A DNA stretch of 64,000 nucleotides. It comes from Dasypus novemcinctus (lineage: Eukaryota; Chordata; Mammalia; Cingulata; Dasypodidae). A program made the translations under genes and the position numbers. The stretch spans positions 117,909,225-117,973,224 of the forward strand of contig NC_080683.1 in the NCBI RefSeq assembly GCF_030445035.2, written 5' to 3'. This document shows positions 27,000-36,784 of this stretch, in pieces (position 1 is the first letter of the stretch; each line of letters opens with the position of its first letter). A model generated the notes under the pieces. That model was given only the letters and a program-made list of their open reading frames with translations. It had not been told where the DNA came from and ran no database searches.

Positions 27000-27022
27000 T
27001 TTTTCTCCTCTTGTCATTGCAG
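27000..27022 (+). promoter_or_regulatory. Candidate splice acceptor of the env/Rec-like mRNA
   Basis: A pyrimidine-rich tract from 27000 ends in TTGCAG (AG at 27021-27022). The next three bases are the ATG of the Rec-like frame, a strong positional argument for a subgenomic mRNA. Confidence 0.75.
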
Positions 27023-27280
27023 ATGACGCCTCCAGTCGCCCAGTCGAGCCCGCCTGAGTCTGCCCCTCCTGCGCCATCACCCGCAGGGACCACGCCAGCT
27101 CTCTCCCGCCGCGAGCGACGTCGACGTCGTCTTCTTGTCCGCCGCTTGAGCCGTCTCTCCCTCGAAGATGCCTCCATCGAGCAGCAAATTCTCCAGCTTC
27201 TCCGTCGTGCTCGCGCCTCCCCTGCCCCGCGCCCTCCTACCACCCCCCCACACACCTTCTCATCATTATGCTCTCCTTAG
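27023..27280 (+). CDS. Arginine-rich Rec/Rev-like accessory protein (candidate)
   Basis: 85 codons starting directly after the splice acceptor and overlapping the first 13 bases of env in a different frame. Residues ~29-43 form an arginine-rich block (RRERRRRRLLVRRLSRL), like the RNA-binding and nuclear-localisation motif of Rev, Rex and Rec. It is followed by a leucine/isoleucine-spaced stretch (LSLEDASIEQQILQLL) resembling a CRM1 export signal. The flanks are proline rich. In betaretroviruses such proteins export unspliced RNA and are encoded in frame with the env signal peptide. Here the frame is offset by one base from env, with a run of seven Cs (27243-27249) between the arginine block and the env start. 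Either this is a real overlapping gene or the two frames were once one. Function is inferred from motif and position. Confidence 0.6.
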   Translation: MTPPVAQSSPPESAPPAPSPAGTTPALSRRERRRRRLLVRRLSRLSLEDASIEQQILQLLRRARASPAPRPPTTPPHTFSSLCSP

Positions 27281-28947
27281 CCTCCTCAGCCCAGGCCACG
27301 CCCCCTTGGGCCGCCCTTCTTCAACCGCCTGGTTTCCTCTTTCTCTCCCCTCACTCCCCCACCTTCCCCACCATGTACTCCCCCAACTTCGACTTCCTCC
27401 CAGAAAGCTGCGACCCCCTCGCCCTTCCTGTCTCCTCGTCGTTGCCAAATGTCTCCATCCCTATTCCCCTCGACGCCTTGCAGTTCGTCACCAACCTTTC
27501 CCTGTGCGTAAACCCCCGCAATAACTCGTGCCTTTTTCTCACCAACGCCACTCTTCTTGACCTCTCCCCCACCTCCCCCCTCAACGTCAACTCCTCCTTC
27601 AACGCCTCCGCTCTCAATGTCACAGGTCCCTGGCTTTTCCCCACCAACTCCGCCCCCATGCCCAGTTCCCACCCCTTCATGCGGCCCCTCGTCCAGCCCT
27701 GCCACGCCGACACCCTGCCGGCCCGCCTTCCCACTTTCCCTTGGACCCCCTGCCTCTACCCCACGCCGCGCATTGGTGGCCTCTTCCACGGAGCCCCCTG
27801 CAACATCTCCGACCCCCACAACCTTACCCCCTGCTATGCAAACCCCTTCCAAGTTTCCCCCCTGGTCCCCCGCACGTTTAGCGTCATGTCCCTGTGCAAC
27901 CCCCACACCTGCTTCGATCTCCGCGCCCTTACCTGCCACCCCAATTGCCTTGTCTCCCACGCCAACGTCTCGGTTATCACCCATACTGTCTCCTCGCCTA
28001 CAACCCCTCCCCCCAACGTCACCTTCACCTCCACCCCGTTCGTTCGACACCCTTACTATTTCCTTTTATGCCCCCCTCCTTCCGAATCCACCCTCACCAA
28101 CTGCAGCCTCGCAAACCACTGGAACTCTTCCTTCCCTTCCGCCTTCCTGGTGATGCAGCCCCGCGTTGTGTGGCTCCCCGTTGACTCCCCCGACTGGGTT
28201 GCCCCCCAGCTGGTAGATCTCCCCCTTTCTCGCCACCCCCGAGATTTTGGCATCACAGCCGCCATTACTGCTGCCGTCCTCGCATCCCTCGCAGCCGCCA
28301 CCACCGCGGCGGCGGCCCTTGCCGTCTCTTCTGGCGCTGCCTCCGCCGTCATCAACGCATCCACAGCAGCAGCCCTTGCCCTCGGCGACCAAAGCAACAT
28401 CAACTACCTTCACCACCAAGCCTTATTCAACCTACAGCAGCAAATCGACCTGCTCGCCGCTGACGCTGCTGCCCTCTACGACATAGCCACCACCACCTGT
28501 GATGCCCGTTGGCCCCTCTCTAGCTTCTGCTTAACCCCCCACCCCGTCAACTCGTCGGTGACCGCCCGCCTTGCACTACGCCAATGGATGTTTTCCTCTT
28601 ACAACACCTCCTTCCTCAGCTACACCCACTCCCTCCAGCAACACATCCTCACCCTCGAATCCATCAAGCCCCCAACCCTCTCAGCTTCCCTCCTTAGAGA
28701 CGTGCTCCACAAATTCCTCTCCCTTTTCCAACCCTCCAGCCTCCTCCTCTACGCCTTCCTTTTCCTCCTTCTCCTCCTCCTCCTAGGCCTCGCCTGCTGT
28801 ATCCGCAAGTCCGTTCGCCAGCACCGAGAGCGGCAAAGGCTCTTGGCCACAGCTGTCCTAGTCCTCTCCCAAAGCCATCCCCTTCCCGAGGAGGCCCGGC
28901 ACGCCCAGGTGTGGCTCACGGAGGTGGCAGGAGGCGGCCATCGATAG
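27268..28947 (+). CDS. env: Proviral envelope glycoprotein, uninterrupted
   Basis: 559 residues from the ATG at 27268. The start lies inside a hydrophobic run whose upstream codons, also open in this frame, encode more hydrophobic residues, so the signal peptide may begin upstream. A cleavage-like AQA follows. The surface subunit (to ~325) is Cys- and Pro-rich with many N-x-S/T sites. RHPR (~322-325) is a minimal furin-type site. It is followed by an Ala-rich fusion-peptide-like stretch, heptad-like helices and a Cys pair (C..SSFC), giving the class II form without a gamma-type CX6CC. The membrane anchor is ~490-512 and the tail ~47 residues. The protein would mediate receptor binding and fusion. 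Whether it is expressed or co-opted cannot be told from sequence. Confidence 0.9.
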   Translation: MLSLASSAQATPPWAALLQPPGFLFLSPHSPTFPTMYSPNFDFLPESCDPLALPVSSSLPNVSIPIPLDALQFVTNLSLCVNPRNNSCLFLTNATLLDLSPTSPLNVNSSFNASALNVTGPWLFPTNSAPMPSSHPFMRPLVQPCHADTLPARLPTFPWTPCLYPTPRIGGLFHGAPCNISDPHNLTPCYANPFQVSPLVPRTFSVMSLCNPHTCFDLRALTCHPNCLVSHANVSVITHTVSSPTTPPPNVTFTSTPFVRHPYYFLLCPPPSESTLTNCSLANHWNSSFPSAFLVMQPRVVWLPVDSPDWVAPQLVDLPLSRHPRDFGITAAITAAVLASLAAATTAAAALAVSSGAASAVINASTAAALALGDQSNINYLHHQALFNLQQQIDLLAADAAALYDIATTTCDARWPLSSFCLTPHPVNSSVTARLALRQWMFSSYNTSFLSYTHSLQQHILTLESIKPPTLSASLLRDVLHKFLSLFQPSSLLLYAFLFLLLLLLLGLACCIRKSVRQHRERQRLLATAVLVLSQSHPLPEEARHAQVWLTEVAGGGHR

Positions 28948-29189
28948 GGCCCATCGTGGCCACCTCGAGCTGCGGGTACGGGTTCTCTGCCCTCCGCATG
29001 GGGAATCGGGCGTTTCAGCCGCCCTCCCCTCTGCTCACGCCCCCCTCGTGCCCCCACGCCCCCTGCCGGTAACCCCTCCTCGTTCCTTTCTCTCCTATTT
29101 CCCCTCCTCTCACCCCCCTCATCTTTCCTCCCTACAAAATGTCAATCCCACAAAACCTGTGCGTTCTTATTTTTGAAAGAGGGAGCAAT
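28948..29189 (+). other. Proviral region between env and the 3' LTR, with polypurine tract
   Basis: C-rich non-coding DNA. A purine tract GAAAGAGGGAG at 29175-29185, four bases before the LTR, is the likely plus-strand primer. Confidence 0.75.
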
Positions 29190-29729
29190 TGTCCCCTGCT
29201 CCCACCCTGCCTTTCGCTTCCTTACACTTTGCCCGCCTGTTCCTCGTAACCTCCCTGTATTATGGCCCTTCTCAGCAGCAGTTTGTGCTGCTGCCTCCCT
29301 CTGCCCCTCCTCCCAGCCACTGTTATCTTCCCCCTCCCAGCCGATCGCTGTTCTCCCCGCCTCATTTCAACCGCCCTCATCCCGTATCCGCCCCGGCACA
29401 ACCTCGGAAACAACCCCCTCTGCCATCAATGGCTTACGTCATAAACCGCAGGTCCACCCTTGCCTCTGCAGCCAATCCTCAGCTGCCCCGCGGACATGCC
29501 CCTCCCACAACCTCCCCGCCTCCATGAGACTATAAAACCCTATGTACTTCCCTAATAAAATCAGACCTGCGCATAGACCTCGTCTCCATGGTTTTTTCTT
29601 CATCGAACCGCGCGTCCCCCAAGCCTTGAGCCGCCCGCTGCCGCCCCGGTCAGGCTGTGGCGTAGGCCCGATCCCCGGCAGCGACTCGCCTGCAGTGACC
29701 TGCCTGCAGTGCCGCAGCGGAGGCCAACA
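29190..29729 (+). repeat. 3' LTR (540 bp)
   Basis: Same length and ends as the 5' LTR. TATAAAA is at 29531-29537 and AATAAA at 29554-29559. By eye about ten substitutions and no indels distinguish it from the 5' copy. Confidence 0.95.
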
Positions 29730-29735
29730 TTAATG
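29730..29735. repeat. 6-bp target-site duplication, right copy
   Basis: TTAATG, identical to 21361-21366. Confidence 0.95.
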
Positions 29736-30358
29736 TAAGCATTGAGGGCTATAAATTTTCCTCTCAACACTGCCTTTGCAGCATCCCATAGGTTCTGATG
29801 TGTTGCATTCTCATTGTCATTTGCCTCAAGATATTTATTGATTTCTCTTGAAATTTCTTCTTTGATGCACTGATTATTTAAGAGTGTGTTGTTTAATCTC
29901 CATGTATATGTAAATTTTCCCTGTATTTGCTGCTTGTTGTTTTCCAGCTTTACTCCATTATGATCAAAGAAAGTGCTTTGTATAATTTCAATTTTGTTGA
30001 ATTTATTGAGATCTGTTTTGTGTCCCAACATATGGTCTATCCTGGAGAAAGAGCCATGAGCACTTGAAAAGAATGTATATCCTGCTGTTTTGGGGTGCAA
30101 TGTTCTGTATATATCTATTAGGTTTAGTCCATTTATCATATTATTCAAGCTCTCTGTTTCTTTATTGATCTTCTGCCCAGACGTTCTATCCAATACTGAG
30201 AGTGGTGTATTGAAGTCTCCTACGATTATCGTAGAGATGTCTATTTCTCCCTTCAGTTTTGCCAGTGTTTGCCTCATGTATCTTGGGGCATCCTGGTTAG
30301 GTGCATACATATTTATGATTGTTATTTCTTGCTGGTGAATCATCACTTTTATTAATAT
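29736..30358 (-). mobile_element. LINE-1, 5' part of the interrupted copy (ORF2 endonuclease)
   Basis: The minus-strand frame encodes the ORF2 endonuclease region, with IINMYAPN, IIVGDFN and IDHMLGHK-type motifs. The L1 is 5'-truncated at about 30358, inside the endonuclease domain, next to the direct repeat ATACATTTCT (30359-30368). Confidence 0.92.
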
Positions 30359-30368
30359 ATACATTTCT

Positions 30369-30680
30369 TTTTTAATGTAATCTGATAAAATTATAGTATC
30401 TTTGAGGATTTATGCAAAATATAACCTATTTGGGTGAAAATCAAAACAATTTCTTTCAGGAAGATTATACTGATGTTCTTTAAGGGAAATAGACAAATGG
30501 AAATGAACACATCAGCAATCAGCCATCTTCAGACTCTTTTTAAATGTTTCCTCCTAGAAGTCCTAAGACACTGTTGATTCTTTCCCACTTGCCACTCCTT
30601 GCTACCAGTACCCTGATTAGGTTCACATATCCTGAAGCCACTTGCTTAAGGGAGGCAGGTCCCTTCCAACACCATGACAT
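30369..30680. other. Intergenic, nothing recognised
   Basis: AT-rich DNA to the right of the L1 insertion. Confidence 0.4.
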
Positions 30681-31195
30681 ACAGTACGATGGCTGTATTA
30701 GCCAAAAGGATGCTGATGCAAAATACCAGAAATTGGTTGCCTTTTAGAAAGGGTATTTATTTGGGGTAGGAGCTTACATATGTGTAAGCCATATGTGTAA
30801 GTTACTTCCCTCTCCACAGTCTATTTGGAGCAAGATGGCTGCCAACGTCTGCGAGGGTTCAGGCTTCCTGGGTTCCTACGTTCCAGGGTCTTTCTTTTCT
30901 CTGGGTTCAAAGTTCCTCTCTTCCTGGGGCTGGCTTCTCTTTCCTCTGGGAGCTTACTTCCCAGAGCTCCAGCTTAAGTCTTCAACATCAAATCCCAACA
31001 TCAAAATGTCAACATCAGAAACCCTCAACTCTGTTCTTTGCCATGCCTTTTATCTGTGAGTCCCCACCCCTTGGTGGGTGGGGACTCAATGTGCTAATCA
31101 CAACTCAATCATGCCTAGGTACAGATCAGATTACAAGCATGATCCAATATTTCTTTTTGGAATTCATCAATTATATCAAACTGCTACAATGGCTA
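30681..31195. repeat. Interspersed repeat, class uncertain
   Basis: 'gctgtattagccaaaaggatg ... ggtatttatttggggta ... atggctgccaacgtctgc ... cctaggtacagatcagattac' reads like a dispersed xenarthran repeat that I remember only in general form. Confidence 0.35.
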
Positions 31196-31715
31196 ATCAC
31201 AGTGCTCTGGATTCCTTTGTGAGGGACTGGTTTGGTCCTTGGGACCTAAGAGGGGTTCTACACTGGAGAAGGAGTTTGTTCTAGAAAAGGTTGCCTCACT
31301 ATTAAAAATAAATACATGAGACTGCATGCGATGCCTGGAGCTGCTACAGCCATCTTGCAACTATGAGGCGAGACATCAGCCATCACTATTTTGAGGATGG
31401 TACAGTAGAAAGATGAAAAACTCTTGTACTGATGACAGTGTAGAGTAGCTGAATTAACCCCGCAATTTTCTATATTTTAATGACAGAATAAACTTCTTAC
31501 TGTTTTAAGCCAGTAAGCCAGGCAGGTTATTTGTAGACAAAAGCATCCTAACTGCTATAGATTCTAGGCTATTAAGGAAATCATTGCCATGTTAAAAAAA
31601 AAAAAAGTTCTGATAGGACATATTTGACATAAGAAAGCAATACTAGGGTGTATTTAAATTGTATCAGTGATCTGGGGTAGGATTCATGTTCTTGTATGGA
31701 ACTAAATTGAAACAT
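31196..31715. other. Intergenic, nothing recognised
   Basis: AT-rich unique-looking DNA with an A-run at 31592-31604. Confidence 0.4.
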
Positions 31716-31938
31716 TTGAAACATTGGGGTTGCCAAACTATAGCCCACCAGCCAAAGCCTGCCCATGACCTTTTTTTTTAATAGCCTACAATGTAAGAGT
31801 GTTTTTGACATTTTTTTAATGGTTGGGGGGAAATTATTGCAACAGAGGCCATACCACTTCTGACCAGATGACCCACAAAGCCTAAATGGTTTGCTCTCTC
31901 ATCCTTTATAGAAAAGTTTGCCGACCCTTGCTGTAGCC
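31716..31938. mobile_element. hAT-Charlie-type nonautonomous DNA transposon (MER-like)
   Basis: The ends are near-inverted: 'gttgccaaactatagcccacc' at the left and 'aaagtttgccgacccttgc' at the right. An internal 'acagaggccatacc...caaagccta' is typical of old mammalian MER elements. Confidence 0.6.
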
Positions 31939-32080
31939 CCGTGGATTTCAACTCTGGCTGCATACTGGCCTCCCTTGGGAAGCTGTCAGAAATGCTGATG
32001 CCCAGGCCCCTCCAGGCTAGATAAGTGAAAGTGTGACCAGAGGTTCTCAGATGCAGCCAAGGCTGAGAGCCACTTCTCTA
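31939..32080. mobile_element. MER5A-like DNA transposon fragment
   Basis: The wording resembles MER5A: 'gctgcatactggcctcccttgggaagctgtcagaaatgctgatgcccaggcc ...' then 'aaggctgagagccactt'. It is diverged. Confidence 0.5.
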
Positions 32081-32407
32081 GATATTGGGAGCAAGCTACA
32101 AAGCACCCACGCTCTTCAAAGTGCAGGGAGGTGAGATAAGAGGTTTAGAGAAAGTGGGGTGTAAATACAGCTCTGCGCCAAGCTGTAACTCATCACTCTC
32201 CTTAAACTCTTTTCTGAAGACATCAGTTTAATGCAGTGGCAGCTGCTGAGGCTCAAAAAACAGATGCTGGGCAGAGCTCAGGAATGACAGTAGAAAACAT
32301 ATGTGGTTGCTTCGACACTGGCATGCTGACAGCATGGAGGACATAAAAATGTTCACTCCAGGAATGGCAATGTGGGGGCCAAGAAATCTCACAGATGAAA
32401 GAATTAA

Positions 32408-33275
32408 TTTGTTGGGAAGCGGATATGGCTCAAGCAGTTAGGCACTTGCCTACCACAGGGGAGATTCTGGTTTGGTTTCCAGTGCCTCCAAAAGAAGAAG
32501 AGCAAGAAGCAGGCTGATGCAATGGTCTGGTGTGGCGAGCTGATACAAGAAGATGATGCCTCGAGGAGACACAACGAGGAAACACAATGAGAGGTACAAC
32601 AAGGAGGCAGAGGGAATGGATGCAGCTGAAGTGACTGAGTGCCTCCTTCCTACATGGGAGGTCCCAGGTTCCATTCCTGGTGCCTCCTTAAATAAAAAAG
32701 AAGATGAGGGAAACGGACATGGTTCAACCAATCGGGCTCCTGCCTACCATGTAGGAGGTCCAGGTTTCGATGTCCAGGGTCTCCTGGTGAGGGCAAGCTG
32801 GCCCACACAGCAAGCTGGCCCACGTGGAATGCCGGCCCATGCGGGAATGCAGCCCCATGCAGGAGAGCCGCCCTGCGTGGGAATGCCACCTTGTGCAGGA
32901 AAGCTGCCCCACGCAGGAGTGCCAGCCAATGTGGAGAGCTGGTGTGGCAAGATGATGCATCAAGGGACACAGGGGAGAGAAAATAAGAAGACGTAGCAGA
33001 ACAGGGAGCTGAAATGGCACAAGAGAGTAGTCACTTCTCCCCCACTCCGGAAGGTCCTACGATCAGTTCCAGGAGCTGCCTAATGAGAATACAAGCAGAC
33101 ACAGAAGAACACACAGCGAGTGGACACAGAGAGCAGACAATGGGGGGAATGGGTGTGTGTGTGGGGGGAGAAATAAATGAAATAAATCTTTGAAAAAAAA
33201 GAAGAAGATGAGTAGACACAGAGAGCAGACAGCAAGTGCAAACAACAAGGGGGGAGGGTAGGGGGGAGAATTAAA
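32408..33275 (+). mobile_element. Tandem cluster of four tRNA-headed SINE units
   Basis: Four tRNA-like heads follow each other in the same orientation: 'ggaagcggatatggctcaag' (~32415), 'gggaatggatgcagctgaag' (~32611), 'gggaaacggacatggttcaa' (~32708) and 'gggagctgaaatggcacaag' (~33004). The third carries a fuller body, and the last has the usual 'agagcagaca' stretch, repeated near 33220, plus an A-rich tail. This is either nested insertions into A-rich tails or a multimeric SINE. Confidence 0.8.
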
Positions 33276-33769
33276 TTGTTAACTGCTAAGACATATTTTG
33301 GGGAAGTAACATTGCCCAGAAAAGATTAAGACCATCCATTAGGTAAACCAGACCCCATGATACTTTTGGGGACCTTTGAAAATGTTTTCATTTCCTTTAT
33401 TTTATTTTATTTTAAAGATTTATTTTATTTTATTTTTAACTTTAATTTTATTCTTTTCCTGTATGGCTTCCATATCTCTGTTTAAATTCTCATGATGCTT
33501 ATGGCAGGACTTGATATTTCTTCACCCATTATTAGCCATTTCATCTGCATAGTACCAGCTAATTAAATGTTTAGGGCTTGGAAACAATAATATTCCCACT
33601 TTTTCAAAACATAAACATTTACTCTGCATCTGCTAATCGCTATGCAGCTGTCTGGAAAAGTCTGAACATGTGTTAGACTTTTATCCAGGTATTACTGAGT
33701 AGAGCAATCAGTCAAAGATTAAGTTCACTTTTGTTCTCCCAGCCCAGTTTTTTTTCTTTTATCTTTTTG
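33276..33769. other. Intergenic, nothing recognised
   Basis: AT-rich DNA with a TTTTA-rich patch at 33396-33450. Confidence 0.4.
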
Positions 33770-34230
33770 TCTTTATTTTTTTAATGTTACATTCAAAAAA
33801 TATGAGGTCCCCATATACCCCCCACCCCCCACATCCCACTCCTCCCCCCATAACAACCTCCTCCATCATCATGAGACATTCATTGCATTTGGTGAATACA
33901 TCTCTGAGCACTGCTGCACCTCATGGTCAGTGGTCCACACCATAGCCCACACTCTCCCACAGTCCACCCAGTGGGCCATGGGAGGACATACAATGTCCGG
34001 TAACTGTCCCCGCAGCACCACCCAGGACAACTCCAAGTCCCAAAAACACCCCCACATCTCATCTCTTCCTCCCACTCCCCACCCCCAGCAGCCACCATGG
34101 CCACTTTCTCCACACCAATGCCACATTTTCTTTGATTACTAATCACAATAGTTCATGAATAGAATATCAGTAAGTCCACTCTAATCCATACTCTATTCCT
34201 CTATCCTGTGGACCTTAGAATGGTTGTGTC
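33770..34230 (-). mobile_element. 3'-end fragment of the L1/half-L1 family seen at the left edge
   Basis: The antisense tail at 33770-33800 ('tttttaatgttacattc') is followed by a sequence ending 'cagtaagtccactctaatcc', matching the first bases of the window. It is interrupted or bounded at the right by a SINE. Confidence 0.7.
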
Positions 34231-34231
34231 C

Positions 34232-34635
34232 ACTAGATTTATTTTATTTATTTCTCTCCCCTTACCCCCTGTTGTCTGCTCTCTGTATCCATTAGCTGTG
34301 TGTTCTTCTACATCCGCTTACATTATCCAGCGGCACTGGGAAACTGTGTCTCTTTTTTGTTGCGTCATCTTGCTCTGTCAGTTCTCTGTGTGTGCGGTGC
34401 CACTCCTGGGAGGCCTGCGCTTTTTCCACACAGGGAGGATCTCCTTGCGGGGCGCACTCCTTGCGCATGGGGCACCCCGACGCGGGGGCACCCCTGCGTG
34501 GCACAGCACTCCTTGTGCGCAGCAGCACTGCGCATGGGCCAGCTCACCACATGGGTCAGAAGGCCCTGGGTTTGAATCCTGGACCCTCCATATGGTAGAT
34601 GGACTCTCTATCAGTTGAGCCATGTCTGCTTCCCT
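34232..34635 (-). mobile_element. DAS-type tRNA-derived SINE
   Basis: Antisense tail 'gatttattttatttatttc' at the left; B-box-like 'gggtttgaatcctgg' and the head end 'ttgagccatgtctgcttccc' at the right. Confidence 0.9.
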
Positions 34636-35690
34636 CATTTCTTCTAAAATTAGAAGAAAACATGAACTTTTAGGGTGGAAGATAGTATTCATCGTTAGAC
34701 CAGTGCAGCTGTAAAATATAATTGTTAACTTTTTTGTTGTTTATTTTTTTGGTTTTTGGTTTTTTTAATGGAGGAAGAGACCTACTGAGGCAAAAGTGCC
34801 CACACAAGTCTAATAGGCCCGGGAGGGGAGCAGTCCTAATCTAGCACAAGCAAACTTGGGACAAGGAAACAAAACCAAGGACATCTGACGTCTTCAGGGG
34901 GAATGAGAATGAATTTCTGTCTTCCCTCCCCTACTCTCTCCCAGTGGCCCATCCTGGAGCCCATCTCCAATTGGCCACTGATCACCTAGGTCTCCTCCTG
35001 AGCAGGCAGACCAAGCAAACTCTGCGGTAGGATTACTGAAGAGAGCACCACGCAGGCCTGGTGAGCAAAGGAGACTGGACGAGCTCACGGAATGTTCCAG
35101 GCCATGGGCGCAGGGTGGTTCCTCTTCCAAGCACTGTAGCACCTGTGTTCTGGCAAAGTCCTTACAGAGTCAAGCCCAACTCCCACCAAGCTTCAGTTTG
35201 TCCTCCTCAAGAATAATGTCATAAATCTGTGGCAACAGTGACCCCCCCCCCCACATGTACGAGTTTAAGGGAACATCTTAGCTGCCCCTAAGATGTTGAT
35301 TAAGGAATGCTTCCTAATCGAAGGATCTTTTGGAAACACGTTCTCTTGGTTGCATTAAGAATCGAGTTTCTCTTACATGCTTTGTGAGGACGAGAGCTAT
35401 CTAATGGTGGAGCCTTCGGTGTCTACTTTCACTTCCAAGCACAAACCTTTTCAAATCAATATGACTGCCCCTCCTGCTTTATAAACACTCACCACGGCCT
35501 CAGGAGTTATACCAAGCATTGCCTGGATTAAAATGGATGTTCCACTTTTTAAAGGAACTCTCGGCTTTAGACTTTCGCATTCTTGCCCTCAAGCCCACAT
35601 TCAATGAAGTCTCTTCCTTTTCTGTGGGCAGCTGGTTCTCAGGTGCTCCTAAAACCACTCAACTTCTATTTAATATCCAATAAATTCTAT
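34636..35690. other. Intergenic, nothing recognised
   Basis: Mixed-composition DNA with a C-run at 35244-35253. No gene or named repeat. Confidence 0.4.
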
Positions 35691-35694
35691 GACT

Positions 35695-35830
35695 GGCGTT
35701 CATTCAACATTTACCAAGCAATTATGTACCAGGTGCTGGGCAAAGTGCCCAGTGTGAAAAGCATTTCGCAGGCTGCTTACATCTGAATAATGGATAAGTT
35801 CTACAGTGCTCACCGAGCTTAAGGAGAAGC
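35695..35830 (+). mobile_element. MIR/L2-like fragment
   Basis: 'ttcattcaacatttaccaag', 'gtaccaggtgctgggcaaag' and a later 'gagcttaaggag' follow the order of old MIR/L2-type repeats. Confidence 0.4.
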
Positions 35831-36780
35831 CAGACCAAAAAAAAAAGAGTTGGCATTCGTTAGAAGGCCAAGTTCCAACCTATTTTACAGTCATCACATA
35901 TGAGACCATGGTGACTACAAAAAGAGCAAGTGTTTAGTTATATTGTGGGGTTGCGCATGACCCCAGAGTAAAAGCTTACTGGGCACTGAGATGTGGCGGC
36001 CAGGGCCAGTTTTTTTGTTTTGTTTTTTGTTTGTTTGTTTTCTTTGCTTTGTTTTGTTTCATTTATAACGGACTGCTGAGTGAGTGACTCATTGGAAAAC
36101 CCCATGGATTACAAGACATTCTGATTTCAGAGCTAGTAAAATTCGAAGAAAAAATGTGTCATAGCATTAACAAAGTGGGTTAGCAATTTAAGAATCCAAA
36201 TAGTTTTTTAGGTTTGTCTATTTGTTTTGTTTTGTCCCATGGAAGAAAAATGCAGATACAAAGTGGTATCGCTGAGGGCGGGAAGCCTCTGAGTGAGTCG
36301 GTGAGGTCAGTTTGCTCGTGATAGGACTGGCCATCAGAAACGGTGGTGAGGGCTCTTTTGGATGAGAGGGGACTTGAATTTTAAGAGCGCTCGCATTCGT
36401 GAACTGGGGCAGGCAATTATGTATGGCATCATAAATAATGTTCTACTGGACATTACGCAGAAGGAGCCTCCCTAAAATACCTACTTCCTAGTCCCAGGTT
36501 CTTCTCTGGACCCATGTGAGATAAATTGAATTCCTCATGCCCACACATTCCCTGAAATTGTGTCAGATTACGTCTCCTTCCCTTTTCTCAATTTCTTCAA
36601 CCATTTCTCAAAGGTTCTGAAGGCTCAAGATGAACTTTGACCTTCTTCGGAGTAGCACACATGCATTTATTATTTGATAAACAGTGACACAAGAGCTGTT
36701 GCTTCCAAAATGTCTGTACAGCTGTCAGAGCCCTGGGACTCGATCTACATGGCCTTGTGTTTGTTCATATCCCCCTCCAG
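35831..36780. other. Intergenic, nothing recognised
   Basis: Includes a GTTTT-rich low-complexity patch at 36013-36060. No gene. Confidence 0.4.
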
Positions 36781-36784
36781 AGTT

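Larger units (their letters stand above)
21367..29729 (+). mobile_element. Betaretrovirus-like (class II) endogenous provirus, nearly intact
   Basis: 8363 bp ordered as LTR, primer binding site, gag, pro, pol, Rec-like frame, env, purine tract, LTR, flanked by TTAATG. It sits on the + strand inside an antisense L1. gag, pro, Rec-like and env frames are open; pol has one frame break at about 24772. The LTRs differ at about 10 of 540 sites by eye, which implies a recent insertion. Base composition is strikingly C-rich on the coding strand and CpGs are preserved, unlike the AT-rich L1 around it. Class II assignment rests on the capsid, the three-frame gag/pro/pol layout, the env TM form and the 6-bp duplication. 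Confidence 0.96.

Noticed and set aside
27286-28050. 254-codon minus-strand frame opposite env (an antisense-gene possibility)
   Set aside because: Gly/Glu/Val-rich product expected from C-rich coding DNA read backwards. No initiation or splice evidence.
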